Positions 17,443 to 28,163 of a stretch of 64,000 nt of DNA are shown here, piece after piece. The stretch comes from Pollutimonas sp. M17 (GTDB taxonomy: Bacteria > Pseudomonadota > Gammaproteobacteria > Burkholderiales > Burkholderiaceae_B). Under the pieces are notes generated by a model. It was not told where the DNA came from, did not search any database, and was given only the letters and a program-made list of their open reading frames with translations. Location: NCBI RefSeq assembly GCF_025836975.1, contig NZ_CP107548.1, positions 2,666,001-2,730,000 on the forward strand. Reading direction: 5' to 3'. The position numbers and the translations under genes were made by a program. How positions within the stretch are numbered: the first letter of the stretch is position 1; every line of letters starts with the position of its first letter.

Positions 17443-18117
17443 TTACTCGCTTGAGGCGGCGGTGGCGCTATCGGGTAGCTCGGCCAGGACCGTGCTGGTG
17501 GCCTGGACCTTGTCGCCTATGGCCACGCGCGGACGCGCGCCCAGAGGCAGGTATACATCGACTCGCGACCCGAAACGGATGAAGCCGTAGCGCTGGCCTG
17601 CATAAAGCCGCTCGCCCGGTTTCGTATAGCAAAGTATACGCTTGGCCACTAGCCCGGCCACTTGAACGGCGGTGACCACGTGGCCATGGGGCGTATGCAG
17701 CACCGTCGCGTTGCGCTCGTTTTCCAGCGAAGCCTTGTCGAGCGCCGCGTTGAAGAATTGTCCTGCGAAGTAATTGACCGCCTGGACCGTTCCGTCGACC
17801 GGAGAGCGGTTGGAGTGAACGTTGAAGACGTTCATGAATACGCTGATTTTCAGCGCGTCGCGATCCGCATAGGCATCGCGCACCTCTTCCACGGCGACCA
17901 CCCTGCCGTCGGCGGGCGACAGGACGTTGAACTCGCCTTCCGGCGCGACCCTCGCGGGGTCGCGAAAAAACTGCAGGACAAAAATCGAGAGCAGCCAGAA
18001 GGGGATCGACGCGACGCCCGACCAGAAGCTGACAAGAATCGACACCAGCACGATGCCGGCCAGGAAAGGCCAGCCTTCGCGCGCGATAATGGGATGGGGG
18101 TAAGGAGGTTTATTCAT
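17443..18117 (-). CDS. psd: Phosphatidylserine decarboxylase (short, type 2 proenzyme)
   Basis: Converts phosphatidylserine to phosphatidylethanolamine. The 224-residue proenzyme has an N-terminal membrane segment ([17 protein letters not shown]), the conserved [16 protein letters not shown] block, and the self-cleavage site in [13 protein letters not shown], where cleavage between Gly and Ser forms the pyruvoyl group. It is upstream of and nearly contiguous with pssA. Confidence 0.95.
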   Translation of the reverse strand: MNKPPYPHPIIAREGWPFLAGIVLVSILVSFWSGVASIPFWLLSIFVLQFFRDPARVAPEGEFNVLSPADGRVVAVEEVRDAYADRDALKISVFMNVFNVHSNRSPVDGTVQAVNYFAGQFFNAALDKASLENERNATVLHTPHGHVVTAVQVAGLVAKRILCYTKPGERLYAGQRYGFIRFGSRVDVYLPLGARPRVAIGDKVQATSTVLAELPDSATAASSE

Positions 18118-18173
18118 CGTAAGACGAAGAATAACCGAAATAAAGGCTGTTTTTGCATTTTTGCGGCGCTGTT

Positions 18174-18995
18174 CTAGCCGAAAACCACCAAGGGCTTCAA
18201 GGGTTGCCGGGGATGCTCCATGACGTGGACTTCGACCCCGTAGACCTTGCGCAGATTCTCACGAGTCAAGACCTCCATAGGCTTGCCGCAGGCAAATACC
18301 CTGCCCTGCGACAGCAGGGCAATACGATCGCTCCACAAGGCGGCAAGGTTCACGTCATGCAGCACCAGCATTATTCCTATCCGCTCGGTTTGCGCCAGCT
18401 CGTTCAAGGTCTTCAGCAAGGCCTGCTGGTGCAGCGGATCAAGGCTGGCCGTGGGCTCATCCAGCAACATATAGCGTCCTTGGGGATCGGCCCGCCTTTC
18501 GGCCAGCACCTGCACCAATACGCGTGCGAACTGCACCCTTTGCTGCTCGCCGCCGGACAGCTCCAGATAGCGGCGGCCCGCCAGATGCGCGGTGTCGGCC
18601 CGCTCCAGCGCCGCGCGCGACAATGCCCGCAAATCATGCGCGGACAGTCCCTTGAATGGGTATGCTCCCATGGCCACCACTTCGGACACATCCAGATCAA
18701 AGCTCAGGCCCGGCTTCTGCGGCAGCACGGCGCGCGAAAGGGCCTGCCTGGCCAGGCTCATGTCCGATAACGATATGCCATTGAGGCTTGCCGCGCCCTC
18801 CGGATGCAAGCCGTCTTCGGGCTTGAGTTCGCCGGCAAGCACCGACAGGAAGGTCGACTTGCCGGCGCCGTTGGCCCCCAGAAGACTGACGACTTCGCCC
18901 GGCTGAAAGCGCAGCGAAGCGCCATCCAGGACCATGCGATGGCGGCGCGCCACCTTGACATCGACTGCGCCGAAATCTTCCTGCATTCGAGTCAT
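18174..18995 (-). CDS. hmuV: Hemin ABC transporter ATPase HmuV
   Basis: ATP-binding subunit (273 residues) of the inner-membrane heme importer HmuTUV. Walker A is GANGAGKST, the ABC signature is [13 protein letters not shown], Walker B is [12 protein letters not shown] and the switch histidine lies in [12 protein letters not shown]. It follows hmuU by 10 bp and is the last gene of the heme operon. Confidence 0.95.
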   Translation of the reverse strand: MTRMQEDFGAVDVKVARRHRMVLDGASLRFQPGEVVSLLGANGAGKSTFLSVLAGELKPEDGLHPEGAASLNGISLSDMSLARQALSRAVLPQKPGLSFDLDVSEVVAMGAYPFKGLSAHDLRALSRAALERADTAHLAGRRYLELSGGEQQRVQFARVLVQVLAERRADPQGRYMLLDEPTASLDPLHQQALLKTLNELAQTERIGIMLVLHDVNLAALWSDRIALLSQGRVFACGKPMEVLTRENLRKVYGVEVHVMEHPRQPLKPLVVFG

Positions 18996-19005
18996 CCGAC
19001 CTCCT

Positions 19006-20022
19006 TCAGATGGGCTTGCCGCGCCCGCGCAGCAGCATCCAGAAGAAGAATGGGCCGCCGACCAGGCTGGTTACCAGGCCTATGGGCAGCTCCGCCGGAC
19101 TGACCATGATCCGCGACATCCAGTCCGCCAGGGTGAGGACCAGTGCTCCGGCGACGACGGAGGCCGGCATCAAATAGCGGTGATGGGCGCCCAGCAGCAT
19201 GCGCACGACATGCGGAACCACCAGGCCGATGAAGCCTATGCCTCCGGTGACGGCTACCAGCGGTCCCACGATCAAGGCGATGACGCAGATCAGGCGCCGC
19301 CGCACGGCGGAGAGCGCGAAGCCCAAGTGGGCCGCCTCGCGGTCGCCCAGCAGCAAGGCGTTCAGCACCCTCCACTGGCGGCATAGGTAAACCAGCAGCG
19401 CCATCGTCCAGGGCCCCAGCCACATCAAGGTGCGCCAGTCGGCCGCCGCCAGGCTGCCCAGGCTCCAGAAGGTCAGGTCGCGAAGCTGGACATCGCTGGC
19501 CAGATAGGTGAGTATGCCGATCCCGCTGGCCGCCATGGTATTGATGGCGATGCCGGCCAGCAGCAGTCCCGCCGAGCCCTGGTAGCCGCTGCCTACGGAA
19601 TAAGCAAGGAATGTGGCGGCCAGGCTGCCCAGGAAGGCCGCCGCCGCAATGATGAAAAAGCCGCCCGAAGTCATGACGATGGCAGAGACAGCACCCAGCG
19701 CCGCGCCCATCGTGATGCCCACCAGGCCGGGTTCGGCAAGCGGATTGCGAAACAAGGCCTGCATGGTCACGCCGGCCGCGGCAAGGGCAGCCCCCGCCAC
19801 CGAGCTGAACAGCACCCGGGGCAGACGGATCTGCACCAGCACATTATGCATGAGCGCTTCGGCGGGAACGATATCGCCCCACAGCAGGCGCGGCAGGCTG
19901 GACCAGGGAATGGATACCGCGCCGCCGGCGCTGGCGACCAGCGCCGCCAACGCCAGGCAGCAGGCCAGCATGGCCAGTACGGGCTGCGGAGCCAGTTTTC
20001 CCGAATCGGATAGCAAACGCAT
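19006..20022 (-). CDS. hmuU: Hemin ABC transporter permease HmuU
   Basis: Permease of the FecCD/BtuC family, 338 residues with about ten membrane helices. Family markers include RLPRVLFSSVAGAALAAAGV, MQALFRNPLAEPGLVGIT-type segment, and GGIGFIGLVVPHVVRML, which contains the coupling region for the ATPase. It sits between hmuT and hmuV in the expected order. Confidence 0.95.
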   Translation of the reverse strand: MRLLSDSGKLAPQPVLAMLACCLALAALVASAGGAVSIPWSSLPRLLWGDIVPAEALMHNVLVQIRLPRVLFSSVAGAALAAAGVTMQALFRNPLAEPGLVGITMGAALGAVSAIVMTSGGFFIIAAAAFLGSLAATFLAYSVGSGYQGSAGLLLAGIAINTMAASGIGILTYLASDVQLRDLTFWSLGSLAAADWRTLMWLGPWTMALLVYLCRQWRVLNALLLGDREAAHLGFALSAVRRRLICVIALIVGPLVAVTGGIGFIGLVVPHVVRMLLGAHHRYLMPASVVAGALVLTLADWMSRIMVSPAELPIGLVTSLVGGPFFFWMLLRGRGKPI

Positions 20023-20033
20023 GGCGGCTGCGG

Positions 20034-20858
20034 CTATTTCGCCGCTTCCTTCAGTTCATGTATGGCCTGGCCCACACGGGGGCCCAGACCAAGGATCAGC
20101 AGATCGTCCATCGCCAGGACACGGCCTTCACGGGCGGCGGGCGTCGAAGCGATGCCGGCGCCGGACCTGAACTTTTCCATGCCGCCGCTTGCATCCAGGG
20201 AAGCCCTGGAGATGACGATCAGCTCGGGACTCAAAGCGGCCAGGCCTTCGGCCGAGATGGGCTTGTAGCCTTGCTGAGATTCAAGGACGTTCTTCAGGCC
20301 CGCAAGGGTCAGGACGGCATCCGCCGCCGTGCCGCTCCCAGCCGCCATCAACGGGCCAGTGCGATTCAGCAACACCAAGGCCCGGCGCGATGGAGCGGCT
20401 TGAGCCTGAGCCGCCTGAACCTCCGCACGCACCTGGGCGATCAGTTTCTCGCCTTCCCCGGGCACGCGCAAGCGGCCGGCGATCTGTTCGATGCGCTTGT
20501 ACAGCGACTCGATGGAGGGAGCATCCGACACGACATCCACCTCGATGCCCAACTGGCTCAGGCGCTGCAACGTTTTTTGCGGCCCCGCATTCTCGGATGC
20601 CAGCACCAGATCGGGGCGCATGGCGATCACGCCTTCGATCGGAACGCTGCGGTAATACCCCACGCGTGGCAGCTTCAAGGCCGCGGGCGGATGTATGCTG
20701 GACTGATCGCCGGCCACCAGCCGCCCTTCCTGGCCCAGGTCGTAGACGATTTCGGTTACGCTGCCGCCCAGCACCACAACCCGTTCCGGCTGGGCCTGGG
20801 CCTGCTGGCCCAGACCCAGGCTCAGCGATAGGCACAAGGCCGCAAGACACGCGCGCAT
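20034..20858 (-). CDS. hmuT: Periplasmic hemin-binding protein HmuT
   Basis: Heme-binding component of the importer, 274 residues. The signal peptide MRACLAALCLSLSLGLGQQAQA supports the ATG at 20858 over the longer frame. The fold is of the TroA/BtuF class (RVVVLGGSVTEIVYDLG at the mature N-terminus). The tyrosine expected to ligate heme in HmuT/ShuT proteins appears in RVGYYRSVPIEG. The ATG lies 4 bases from the hmuS stop. Confidence 0.94.
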   Translation of the reverse strand: MRACLAALCLSLSLGLGQQAQAQPERVVVLGGSVTEIVYDLGQEGRLVAGDQSSIHPPAALKLPRVGYYRSVPIEGVIAMRPDLVLASENAGPQKTLQRLSQLGIEVDVVSDAPSIESLYKRIEQIAGRLRVPGEGEKLIAQVRAEVQAAQAQAAPSRRALVLLNRTGPLMAAGSGTAADAVLTLAGLKNVLESQQGYKPISAEGLAALSPELIVISRASLDASGGMEKFRSGAGIASTPAAREGRVLAMDDLLILGLGPRVGQAIHELKEAAK

Positions 20859-20862
20859 GCCC

Positions 20863-21909
20863 TTAGGCCGCCAATGGCAGCGGACAATACCCCACCAGCA
20901 ATTCACGCCAACTGGCAAGTTCCGGAACGCCCGGCTTGCGCGCCCCGAAGAACTGCACAATCATGTCGCCGTTCTCCGCAAAGCATTCCAGGGAGGTCAC
21001 CCAGCCGTCTTTCGACGGTTTGTTGACGACCCAGGTGGATACGATGGCTGTCGTGTCCAGATGCAGATTGAAATGGGGCTCGAGGACATTGAACCAGGGT
21101 CCCATGCGCATCAGCTTCTTCACCGGCCCCGAGTGAATCTGGATCATCCCGCGATTGCCCACGAAACACATGAACGGGATATCGCGTTCGGCGACATCCC
21201 GCAGCATGCGCTCGGCCAGGTCGTTGGAGACTTCCTGAGCCAGGTCCGCACCCACCGCCCGTAAGGCGGTCAGGCGCGCTACCTTGTGCTTTTGCAGCAG
21301 GCTGTGGAATTCATGGGTATCCTTCATGGACAACCAGTCGCTGCGCAGCGCCGGCGTCGCCTGGGTCACCGCCGAGTCTTCCGGCGCGGCGGCCTCTTGA
21401 ACCGCAGGCCACGGCTCAGCCCCTTCCGCGTACTTTTCCACCAGGGCTTGATACGCCGCCGTATCGCTTTCGTCGGTGACATAGACCTTGTGAATGGCCG
21501 CCCCCGCTCCATCGAAGAACTGGATGCTGAGGCGACCGCCGTCATTCACGGCCCAGGTGGTCTTCCAGTCGCCGAAGAACATGCGCAAGTCGATGTCGGG
21601 ACCCAGGACTATTCCCATCGTCTTGCCCGCACGTATCTCTTCGTACCGGCCGTGGCGCTCATGCACGCACCATTCGTTGCGCGTCAGCGCCATGACGCGG
21701 CCCAGGCTGCCCAGTTCCTTGAAGATATCCTGGGCCGGTCCGCGCAGCGGCGTGGACCGGATATCGCCGCAGTTCGCGGCCACCAGTTCCACCTCGGAAA
21801 CCGACATTTTCTGCGCCAGATTCCGTATGCGCGCCTTCGGATTTTCATCCTTCAGTCGAGCATAGCGCTCGCGCAGGGATTTGGAGATCTCTTCAATTGC
21901 CAGAGTCAT
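20863..21909 (-). CDS. hmuS: Hemin-degrading / heme-trafficking factor HmuS
   Basis: Cytosolic protein of 348 residues of the HmuS/HemS/BhuS family, which accepts imported heme and delivers or degrades it. It has the expected tandem repeat: first half ARIRNLAQKMSVSEVEL...ALTRNEWCVHERHG, second half EFHSLLQKHKVARLTALR...FVGNRGMIQIHSGP. The second half keeps the MGPWFNVLEPHFNLHL region. It lies between the receptor gene and hmuT. Confidence 0.95.
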   Translation of the reverse strand: MTLAIEEISKSLRERYARLKDENPKARIRNLAQKMSVSEVELVAANCGDIRSTPLRGPAQDIFKELGSLGRVMALTRNEWCVHERHGRYEEIRAGKTMGIVLGPDIDLRMFFGDWKTTWAVNDGGRLSIQFFDGAGAAIHKVYVTDESDTAAYQALVEKYAEGAEPWPAVQEAAAPEDSAVTQATPALRSDWLSMKDTHEFHSLLQKHKVARLTALRAVGADLAQEVSNDLAERMLRDVAERDIPFMCFVGNRGMIQIHSGPVKKLMRMGPWFNVLEPHFNLHLDTTAIVSTWVVNKPSKDGWVTSLECFAENGDMIVQFFGARKPGVPELASWRELLVGYCPLPLAA

Positions 21910-21937
21910 GACTGCTGTGTTCCTTGCTTGTAGTTCA

Positions 21938-24190
21938 TCAATACTGGTAAGTAAGGCTTACCCGAACGCTGCGGCCCGGCTGGGTGTAGCTGTCGATGGG
22001 GTATGCGTAGCCCGTCGCGCTGGCTGACGGTGTCGGCACATCCAGGGCATTCCAGTACTTCTTGTCAAAAACGTTGTAAACGCCCGCTTGTACACGCAGG
22101 CCCTTGACGGCTTGAGGCTTCCACCAAGCCGTGAAGTCAAGCAAACCATAGCCGGGCGCCTTGAAGTCCGGCGTCTTCTGGGTTGCCGTCGACTCCGGAT
22201 TCTCGACCTTGCTGCGGCGTTCAGCCACCGTCACGATGCTCTCGGCACCCCACTGTTCAGTACGGTAGCCAAGCGCCACAATGGCCTTCAACGGCGCAAT
22301 GCTGTTCAGGTAGGTATCCCTATCCTGATCCTTCCCGCTGGCCCATGCCACGGAGCCCCAGGTATACCAACTGTCGTTGAACGCCCAATGAGCGCGGGCT
22401 TCGGCGCCATAGATCCGCACGCGGGACCGATTGGCATAATGATAGACAGTGCCGTATCCATTGGCATCCCATTGCGGATCGCGGCCGGCTGCGGTCTTGG
22501 TGTATGTGAGGCGGTCGATGAAATCCCGGTAATGCGTATCGTAGATGCTGATATGAGCGCCGCGCTCCGTATCGCCCACATCCATGCCCAGTTCCCAGCC
22601 TCGGCTGATTTCAGGATTCAGATTGGGATTGCCCAGGACGACATATTCGCCGGGCGACTTTCCGCCAAAGGTCAGATAGAGCTGGCTGGTATTGGGCGCC
22701 TTGAAGCCATAACCATACTTCGCATAGAAGGAGAGGTTCTCCCTAGGCTTGTATGTCGCCAGCAGAGAGGGCGACAGGCGTTTTCCGCTATTGCTCGACA
22801 AGGCTTGCATGCCGATAAGATTGCTGTCGTACATCCCACCGGCTTGCGGTTTTTGCTCATAGGCATCAAAACGCAGCGCGGGGGTCAGCGCATATTTCCC
22901 ATCAGCCCAGGAAAACTCATCTTGCGCCCACAAGGACCATGTGTTTCCCTTTACTTTCGGAATATCCGCCTGGTTGGAACGCAAATGCGGGCATCCCGTT
23001 ACGGGGCAGCTATCGAAGCCGCGCGATAGCTGCTCTGTATCGTTGCCAGCCCATTCCCCGCCCGCAGACCAGTGCTGCCTCAATGCGCCATCGATATAGC
23101 CTCCCCATGACGTCACCAGCCCTATCGTCGATTCTTCGATCGTATTGTTGCGGCTGTAAGGCCCTTTCGCCGATGTGCCCGAGCGAAAGCCGTTCATTCC
23201 GTCCTCCAGGCTGATCTTCTGCCAGTAGAGCTTGGCGCTGCCATAGTTGAACAATGACCGGTTCTGCACCGACTGATAATCGTAGCCCAGCACGACACGA
23301 TCGCGATCTTGTTTTTTCTTGCTGTGATATTGGCCGATGGCGTAGTTGGTCGTATTCTGCTCGCGCCTGTCATCGATAGTGGATTCGCGGCGGAACAGTT
23401 CGCCACTGACGCTTATCATCTGCTCGGCCGTAAGATCGTGCTCCAGCTTGATCAAGGCGTTGTTCTGCGTGTAATCCATCGGATCGGGAAGCTCGCGCAG
23501 GGCACCATAACCTCCCACCACGCCTTTATTGTCGCGCTCGTGACCCTTGCGATGGCCCGCCTGCACCAGCCAACGCGTGCTATCCCCTAAACGCCCGGCA
23601 AGTGCCGCATCTCCGCCAAAGCTCTGATCCACGCTATCGTAGCCGGTCTTGAGCAAGGCGCCGAAATCCTTGCCCGGCGTCAGCAAGTCGCGGGGCGACA
23701 ATGTGCGCAGGTCCAGATAGCCCACGAGCGAGCCCGACTGCACGGCACCGGCTCCGCGCACCACATCGATTGCCGACAAGGTATTGAACGCAACGGTGTT
23801 CAGTCCGCCTTCCGCACTGCGAGCTCCATCATCCAGCCATGGCACCCTGATGCCGTCCACGCGGGTCACAACCCGATCTCCATCCATACCCCGGATATTG
23901 ACGCTGTTGTTCTGGGGATTGATATTGACGCCGGGTTCGCCGCGTTTGGAAAAGTCATCCCAGCTTTCGATCGCACGATCATCCAATTGCTGGCGGGTGA
24001 TTACAACAGAGCCCTCTGGCAGTTCCTCTTCCAGTCGCTGGCCTTGGACGCGCAAGGGTGACAGTGTTTGTATTGACTGATCGCCTGCCGCCGACACACG
24101 CGTATCCGCCTGTTTGTTTTCCTGAGCCCCCGCTTGCGCAACAGAAAGCGCCAAGAACACCCCGCCCCACCAGACTAAAGATTTCCCCAT
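21938..24190 (-). CDS. bhuR: TonB-dependent heme receptor (BhuR-like)
   Basis: Outer-membrane heme receptor of 750 residues. The ATG at 24190 opens a signal peptide (SLVWWGGVFLALSVAQAGAQ); upstream residues in the frame overlap the Fur-like box and are not coding. A TonB-box-like LSPLRVQG, the plug (VVITRQQLDD, NSVNIRGMDGDRVVTRVDG) and the barrel ending VRVSLTYQY are complete. The FRAP/NPNL region reads YGFKAPNTSQLY...GNPNLNPE, but the histidine usually found between these boxes in HemR-type receptors is not seen. It heads bhuR-hmuSTUV, so heme is the likely ligand despite this. Confidence 0.9.
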   Translation of the reverse strand: MGKSLVWWGGVFLALSVAQAGAQENKQADTRVSAAGDQSIQTLSPLRVQGQRLEEELPEGSVVITRQQLDDRAIESWDDFSKRGEPGVNINPQNNSVNIRGMDGDRVVTRVDGIRVPWLDDGARSAEGGLNTVAFNTLSAIDVVRGAGAVQSGSLVGYLDLRTLSPRDLLTPGKDFGALLKTGYDSVDQSFGGDAALAGRLGDSTRWLVQAGHRKGHERDNKGVVGGYGALRELPDPMDYTQNNALIKLEHDLTAEQMISVSGELFRRESTIDDRREQNTTNYAIGQYHSKKKQDRDRVVLGYDYQSVQNRSLFNYGSAKLYWQKISLEDGMNGFRSGTSAKGPYSRNNTIEESTIGLVTSWGGYIDGALRQHWSAGGEWAGNDTEQLSRGFDSCPVTGCPHLRSNQADIPKVKGNTWSLWAQDEFSWADGKYALTPALRFDAYEQKPQAGGMYDSNLIGMQALSSNSGKRLSPSLLATYKPRENLSFYAKYGYGFKAPNTSQLYLTFGGKSPGEYVVLGNPNLNPEISRGWELGMDVGDTERGAHISIYDTHYRDFIDRLTYTKTAAGRDPQWDANGYGTVYHYANRSRVRIYGAEARAHWAFNDSWYTWGSVAWASGKDQDRDTYLNSIAPLKAIVALGYRTEQWGAESIVTVAERRSKVENPESTATQKTPDFKAPGYGLLDFTAWWKPQAVKGLRVQAGVYNVFDKKYWNALDVPTPSASATGYAYPIDSYTQPGRSVRVSLTYQY

Positions 24191-24226
24191 GATTCTTGTT
24201 GATCCAAAAGTTAGTTTAGATTGATC

Positions 24227-24245
24227 GCAAATGATAACCATTTCT
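24227..24245 (-). promoter_or_regulatory. Fur-like box upstream of heme receptor
   Basis: On the minus strand AGAAATGGTTATCATTTGC matches the 19-base Fur consensus at about 12 positions, including the central ATG..TATCATT core. It lies 37 bases upstream of the bhuR start codon. Fur control of heme operons is well known. Confidence 0.7.
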
Positions 24246-24356
24246 ATTTGCGTTAGCAATATCAAATTGACACAAAACGAACGTTTGGTAGCGGGAAATA
24301 GACAGACCCGCCGTTGAACAGACGGGGATCCGCGTTGTGAGGGTTGACGCGGGACC

Positions 24357-24384
24357 AAAAAAAAACCCGGCCGAAGCCGGGCTT
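24357..24384 (-). terminator. Rho-independent terminator of ilv operon
   Basis: On the minus strand AGCCCGGC-TTCG-GCCGGGTT forms a GC-rich stem with a stable tetraloop, followed by a run of nine T. It lies 83 bases after ilvC. Confidence 0.9.
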
Positions 24385-24467
24385 TCAGTGCAATGGACGA
24401 TTGCACCATTCAATGCAGCAAGGCCTTCAAGCACGACGGGCGTGATTGAAGGCCGATCTTGTGAAGA

Positions 24468-26082
<1,615 letters not shown>

Positions 26083-26092
26083 TTTTCTCTCC

Positions 26093-27814
26093 TTACAGGT
26101 CTTCGGAACCGAGCAGCATTTCGGTCAGGCCGCGGCCGGCCTTCACCATGGGCCATACGTTTTCAGTCTGGTCGGTGATGAAGTCCATGAACACCAGCCT
26201 GTCCTTGTGCTTGATGAACGCCTCGCGTATGGCCGGCTCGACGTCGGCCGGCTTCTCGATGCGCATGCCGATGTGGCCGTAGCTTTCGACCAGCTTGACG
26301 AAATCGGGCAAGGCATCGACATAGGATTCGGAGTAGCGCGAACCATAATCGATTTGCTGCCATTGCCGCACCATGCCCAGGTAGCGGTTGTTCAGGCACA
26401 GCACCTTGGGGGTCAACCGGTACTGGCTGCAGGTGGAGAGCTCCTGGATGTTCATCTGGATGGAGGCTTCGCCCGTGATGACGGCGATCTGGCTGTCCGG
26501 GTTGGCCATCTGTACGCCCATCGCATAGGGAAGGCCCACGCCCATGGTGCCCAGGCCGCCGGAATTGATCCAGCGGCGCGGTTCGTCGAAGCGGTAGTAT
26601 TGCGCGGCCCACATCTGGTGCTGGCCGACGTCCGAAGTCACAAAGGCATTGCCGCCGGTGACTTCCCACAGCTTCTCGACCACGAATTGCGGCTTGATGA
26701 CGGTGTCGGAGTTTTCATAGACCAGGCACTGCTTGCCGCGCCAGGCGTTGATCTGCTCCCACCACTTGGCCAGGGCCGCCTTGTTGGACGGGGCCTCGGT
26801 CGCGGCCTGCGCATAGACCGCGTTCATTTCCTGCAGCACGTCCTTCACGTTGCCCACTATGGGCACGTCGACGCGCACGCGCTTGGAAATCGACGACGGG
26901 TCGATGTCGATATGGATGATCTTGCGGGGATTCTGGGCGAAATGCCGGGTGTTGCCGATGACCCGGTCGTCGAAGCGCGCGCCCACGGCGATGAGCACAT
27001 CGCAATGCTGCATCGACATGTTGGCTTCGTAAGTGCCATGCATGCCGGGCATGCCCACGAACTTGTCGTCGCTGGCGGGAAACGCGCCCAGGCCCATCAG
27101 GGTGTTGGTGCACGGCGCGCCGGTCAGCTCGACCAGCCGGCGCAGTTCCGTCGATGCGTCGGACAGGACCACGCCGCCACCCGAATAGATCATGGGGCGT
27201 TCGGCGGAAAGCAGCATCTGCACCGCTTTCTTGATTTGCCCAAGGTGGCCCTTGTTGACCGGCGCGTACGAGCGCATCTTGACTTCGCCGCGCTTGGCGG
27301 TGTACTTGCACTTGGCGACGGTGATGTCTTTGGGAATATCGACCAGCACGGGGCCGGGACGGCCCGTCTTGGCGATATAGAAAGCGCGGCGCATGGTTTC
27401 CGCCAGGTCCTTGACGTCGCGGACCAGGAAATTATGCTTCACGCAGGGCCGCGTGATGCCCACGGTATCGCATTCCTGGAAGGCGTCTTCCCCGATGGCA
27501 TGGCTGGGCACCTGCCCGCTGATGATCACCATGGGGATGGAATCCATATAGGCGGTGGCGATGCCCGTGACGGCATTGGTCAGGCCCGGCCCGCTGGTGA
27601 CCAGCGCAACCCCCACCTTGTCGGACGAGCGCGAATAGGCGTCGGCCGCATGGACGGCGGCCTGTTCGTGGCGCACCAGAATATGCTTGAAATTGTCTTG
27701 CTTGTAGATTGCGTCGTAGATGTACAGCACTGCGCCGCCGGGGTAGCCAAACACATGGTCTACGCCTTCTTCGGCCAGGCACTGCACGACGATGTCGGCG
27801 CCATTGAGTTCCAT
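26093..27814 (-). CDS. ilvI: Acetolactate synthase, catalytic large subunit
   Basis: Thiamine-diphosphate enzyme that condenses pyruvate with pyruvate or 2-oxobutyrate, 573 residues. The activating glutamate lies in ILVRHEQAAVHAADAYSR, and the ThDP motif is present as GEASIQMNIQELSTCSQY followed by NNRYLGMVRQWQ. The usual GDG of this motif reads GEA here, which is atypical. The ATG at 27814 carries an AAGGAAA ribosome site, and the frame extension upstream runs through a hairpin-rich leader and is not coding. Confidence 0.96.
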   Translation of the reverse strand: MELNGADIVVQCLAEEGVDHVFGYPGGAVLYIYDAIYKQDNFKHILVRHEQAAVHAADAYSRSSDKVGVALVTSGPGLTNAVTGIATAYMDSIPMVIISGQVPSHAIGEDAFQECDTVGITRPCVKHNFLVRDVKDLAETMRRAFYIAKTGRPGPVLVDIPKDITVAKCKYTAKRGEVKMRSYAPVNKGHLGQIKKAVQMLLSAERPMIYSGGGVVLSDASTELRRLVELTGAPCTNTLMGLGAFPASDDKFVGMPGMHGTYEANMSMQHCDVLIAVGARFDDRVIGNTRHFAQNPRKIIHIDIDPSSISKRVRVDVPIVGNVKDVLQEMNAVYAQAATEAPSNKAALAKWWEQINAWRGKQCLVYENSDTVIKPQFVVEKLWEVTGGNAFVTSDVGQHQMWAAQYYRFDEPRRWINSGGLGTMGVGLPYAMGVQMANPDSQIAVITGEASIQMNIQELSTCSQYRLTPKVLCLNNRYLGMVRQWQQIDYGSRYSESYVDALPDFVKLVESYGHIGMRIEKPADVEPAIREAFIKHKDRLVFMDFITDQTENVWPMVKAGRGLTEMLLGSEDL

Positions 27815-28163
27815 ATTATTTTCCTTTCGTAACCAGCACTGATATCCCGACCGGCCCAGAAGGCCCAAGCTTGAACCGGTTGCAGCAACATGACCTGGCG
27901 CTTTATGGCTCACGGAGCCATGCCACCCAGACACCTTGCCGATCCGACCCGTACTCATCGAAACACAGCACAAACGTTCTTGAGAACGCGGGAGGTAGAA
28001 ACGGAAGCCCTGGCAACACACGCTTGTGGCGCGGCCAACGGCAAATTATTACAGGCGCAAAAAACCGGGCGGATGGCCCGGGCAACAGTGCCTCTGGCGA
28101 CCCGCTCCGGATAATTGAGCGGATCAACGCGCTAATGTAGCGCGTAACGCGGGGATAGGCAAA
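27815..28163 (-). promoter_or_regulatory. Hairpin-rich leader between tetR and ilvI
   Basis: This 349-base stretch has no credible gene. On the minus strand it holds, in order, a hairpin with 8-bp arms ACGCGCTA/TAGCGCGT (28127-28145), one with 9-bp arms (28099-28125, loop of nine), a terminator-like stem CCGGGC/GCCCGG with six T (28059-28081), a palindrome CGTTCT-N2-AGAACG (27974-27987) and a stem TGGCTC/GAGCCA. The terminator-like stem may end the upstream tetR operon or act as an attenuator of ilvIHC. I could not find a convincing leader peptide rich in branched-chain codons. Confidence 0.55.

Noticed and set aside
24190-24409. N-terminal extension of the heme receptor as a possible signalling domain
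   Set aside because: The extension crosses the Fur-like box and has no signalling-domain pattern; the signal peptide begins at 24190.
26207-27832. Long plus-strand frame opposite ilvI
   Set aside because: Shadow of ilvI; composition rich in His, Asp and Gly and no family resemblance.
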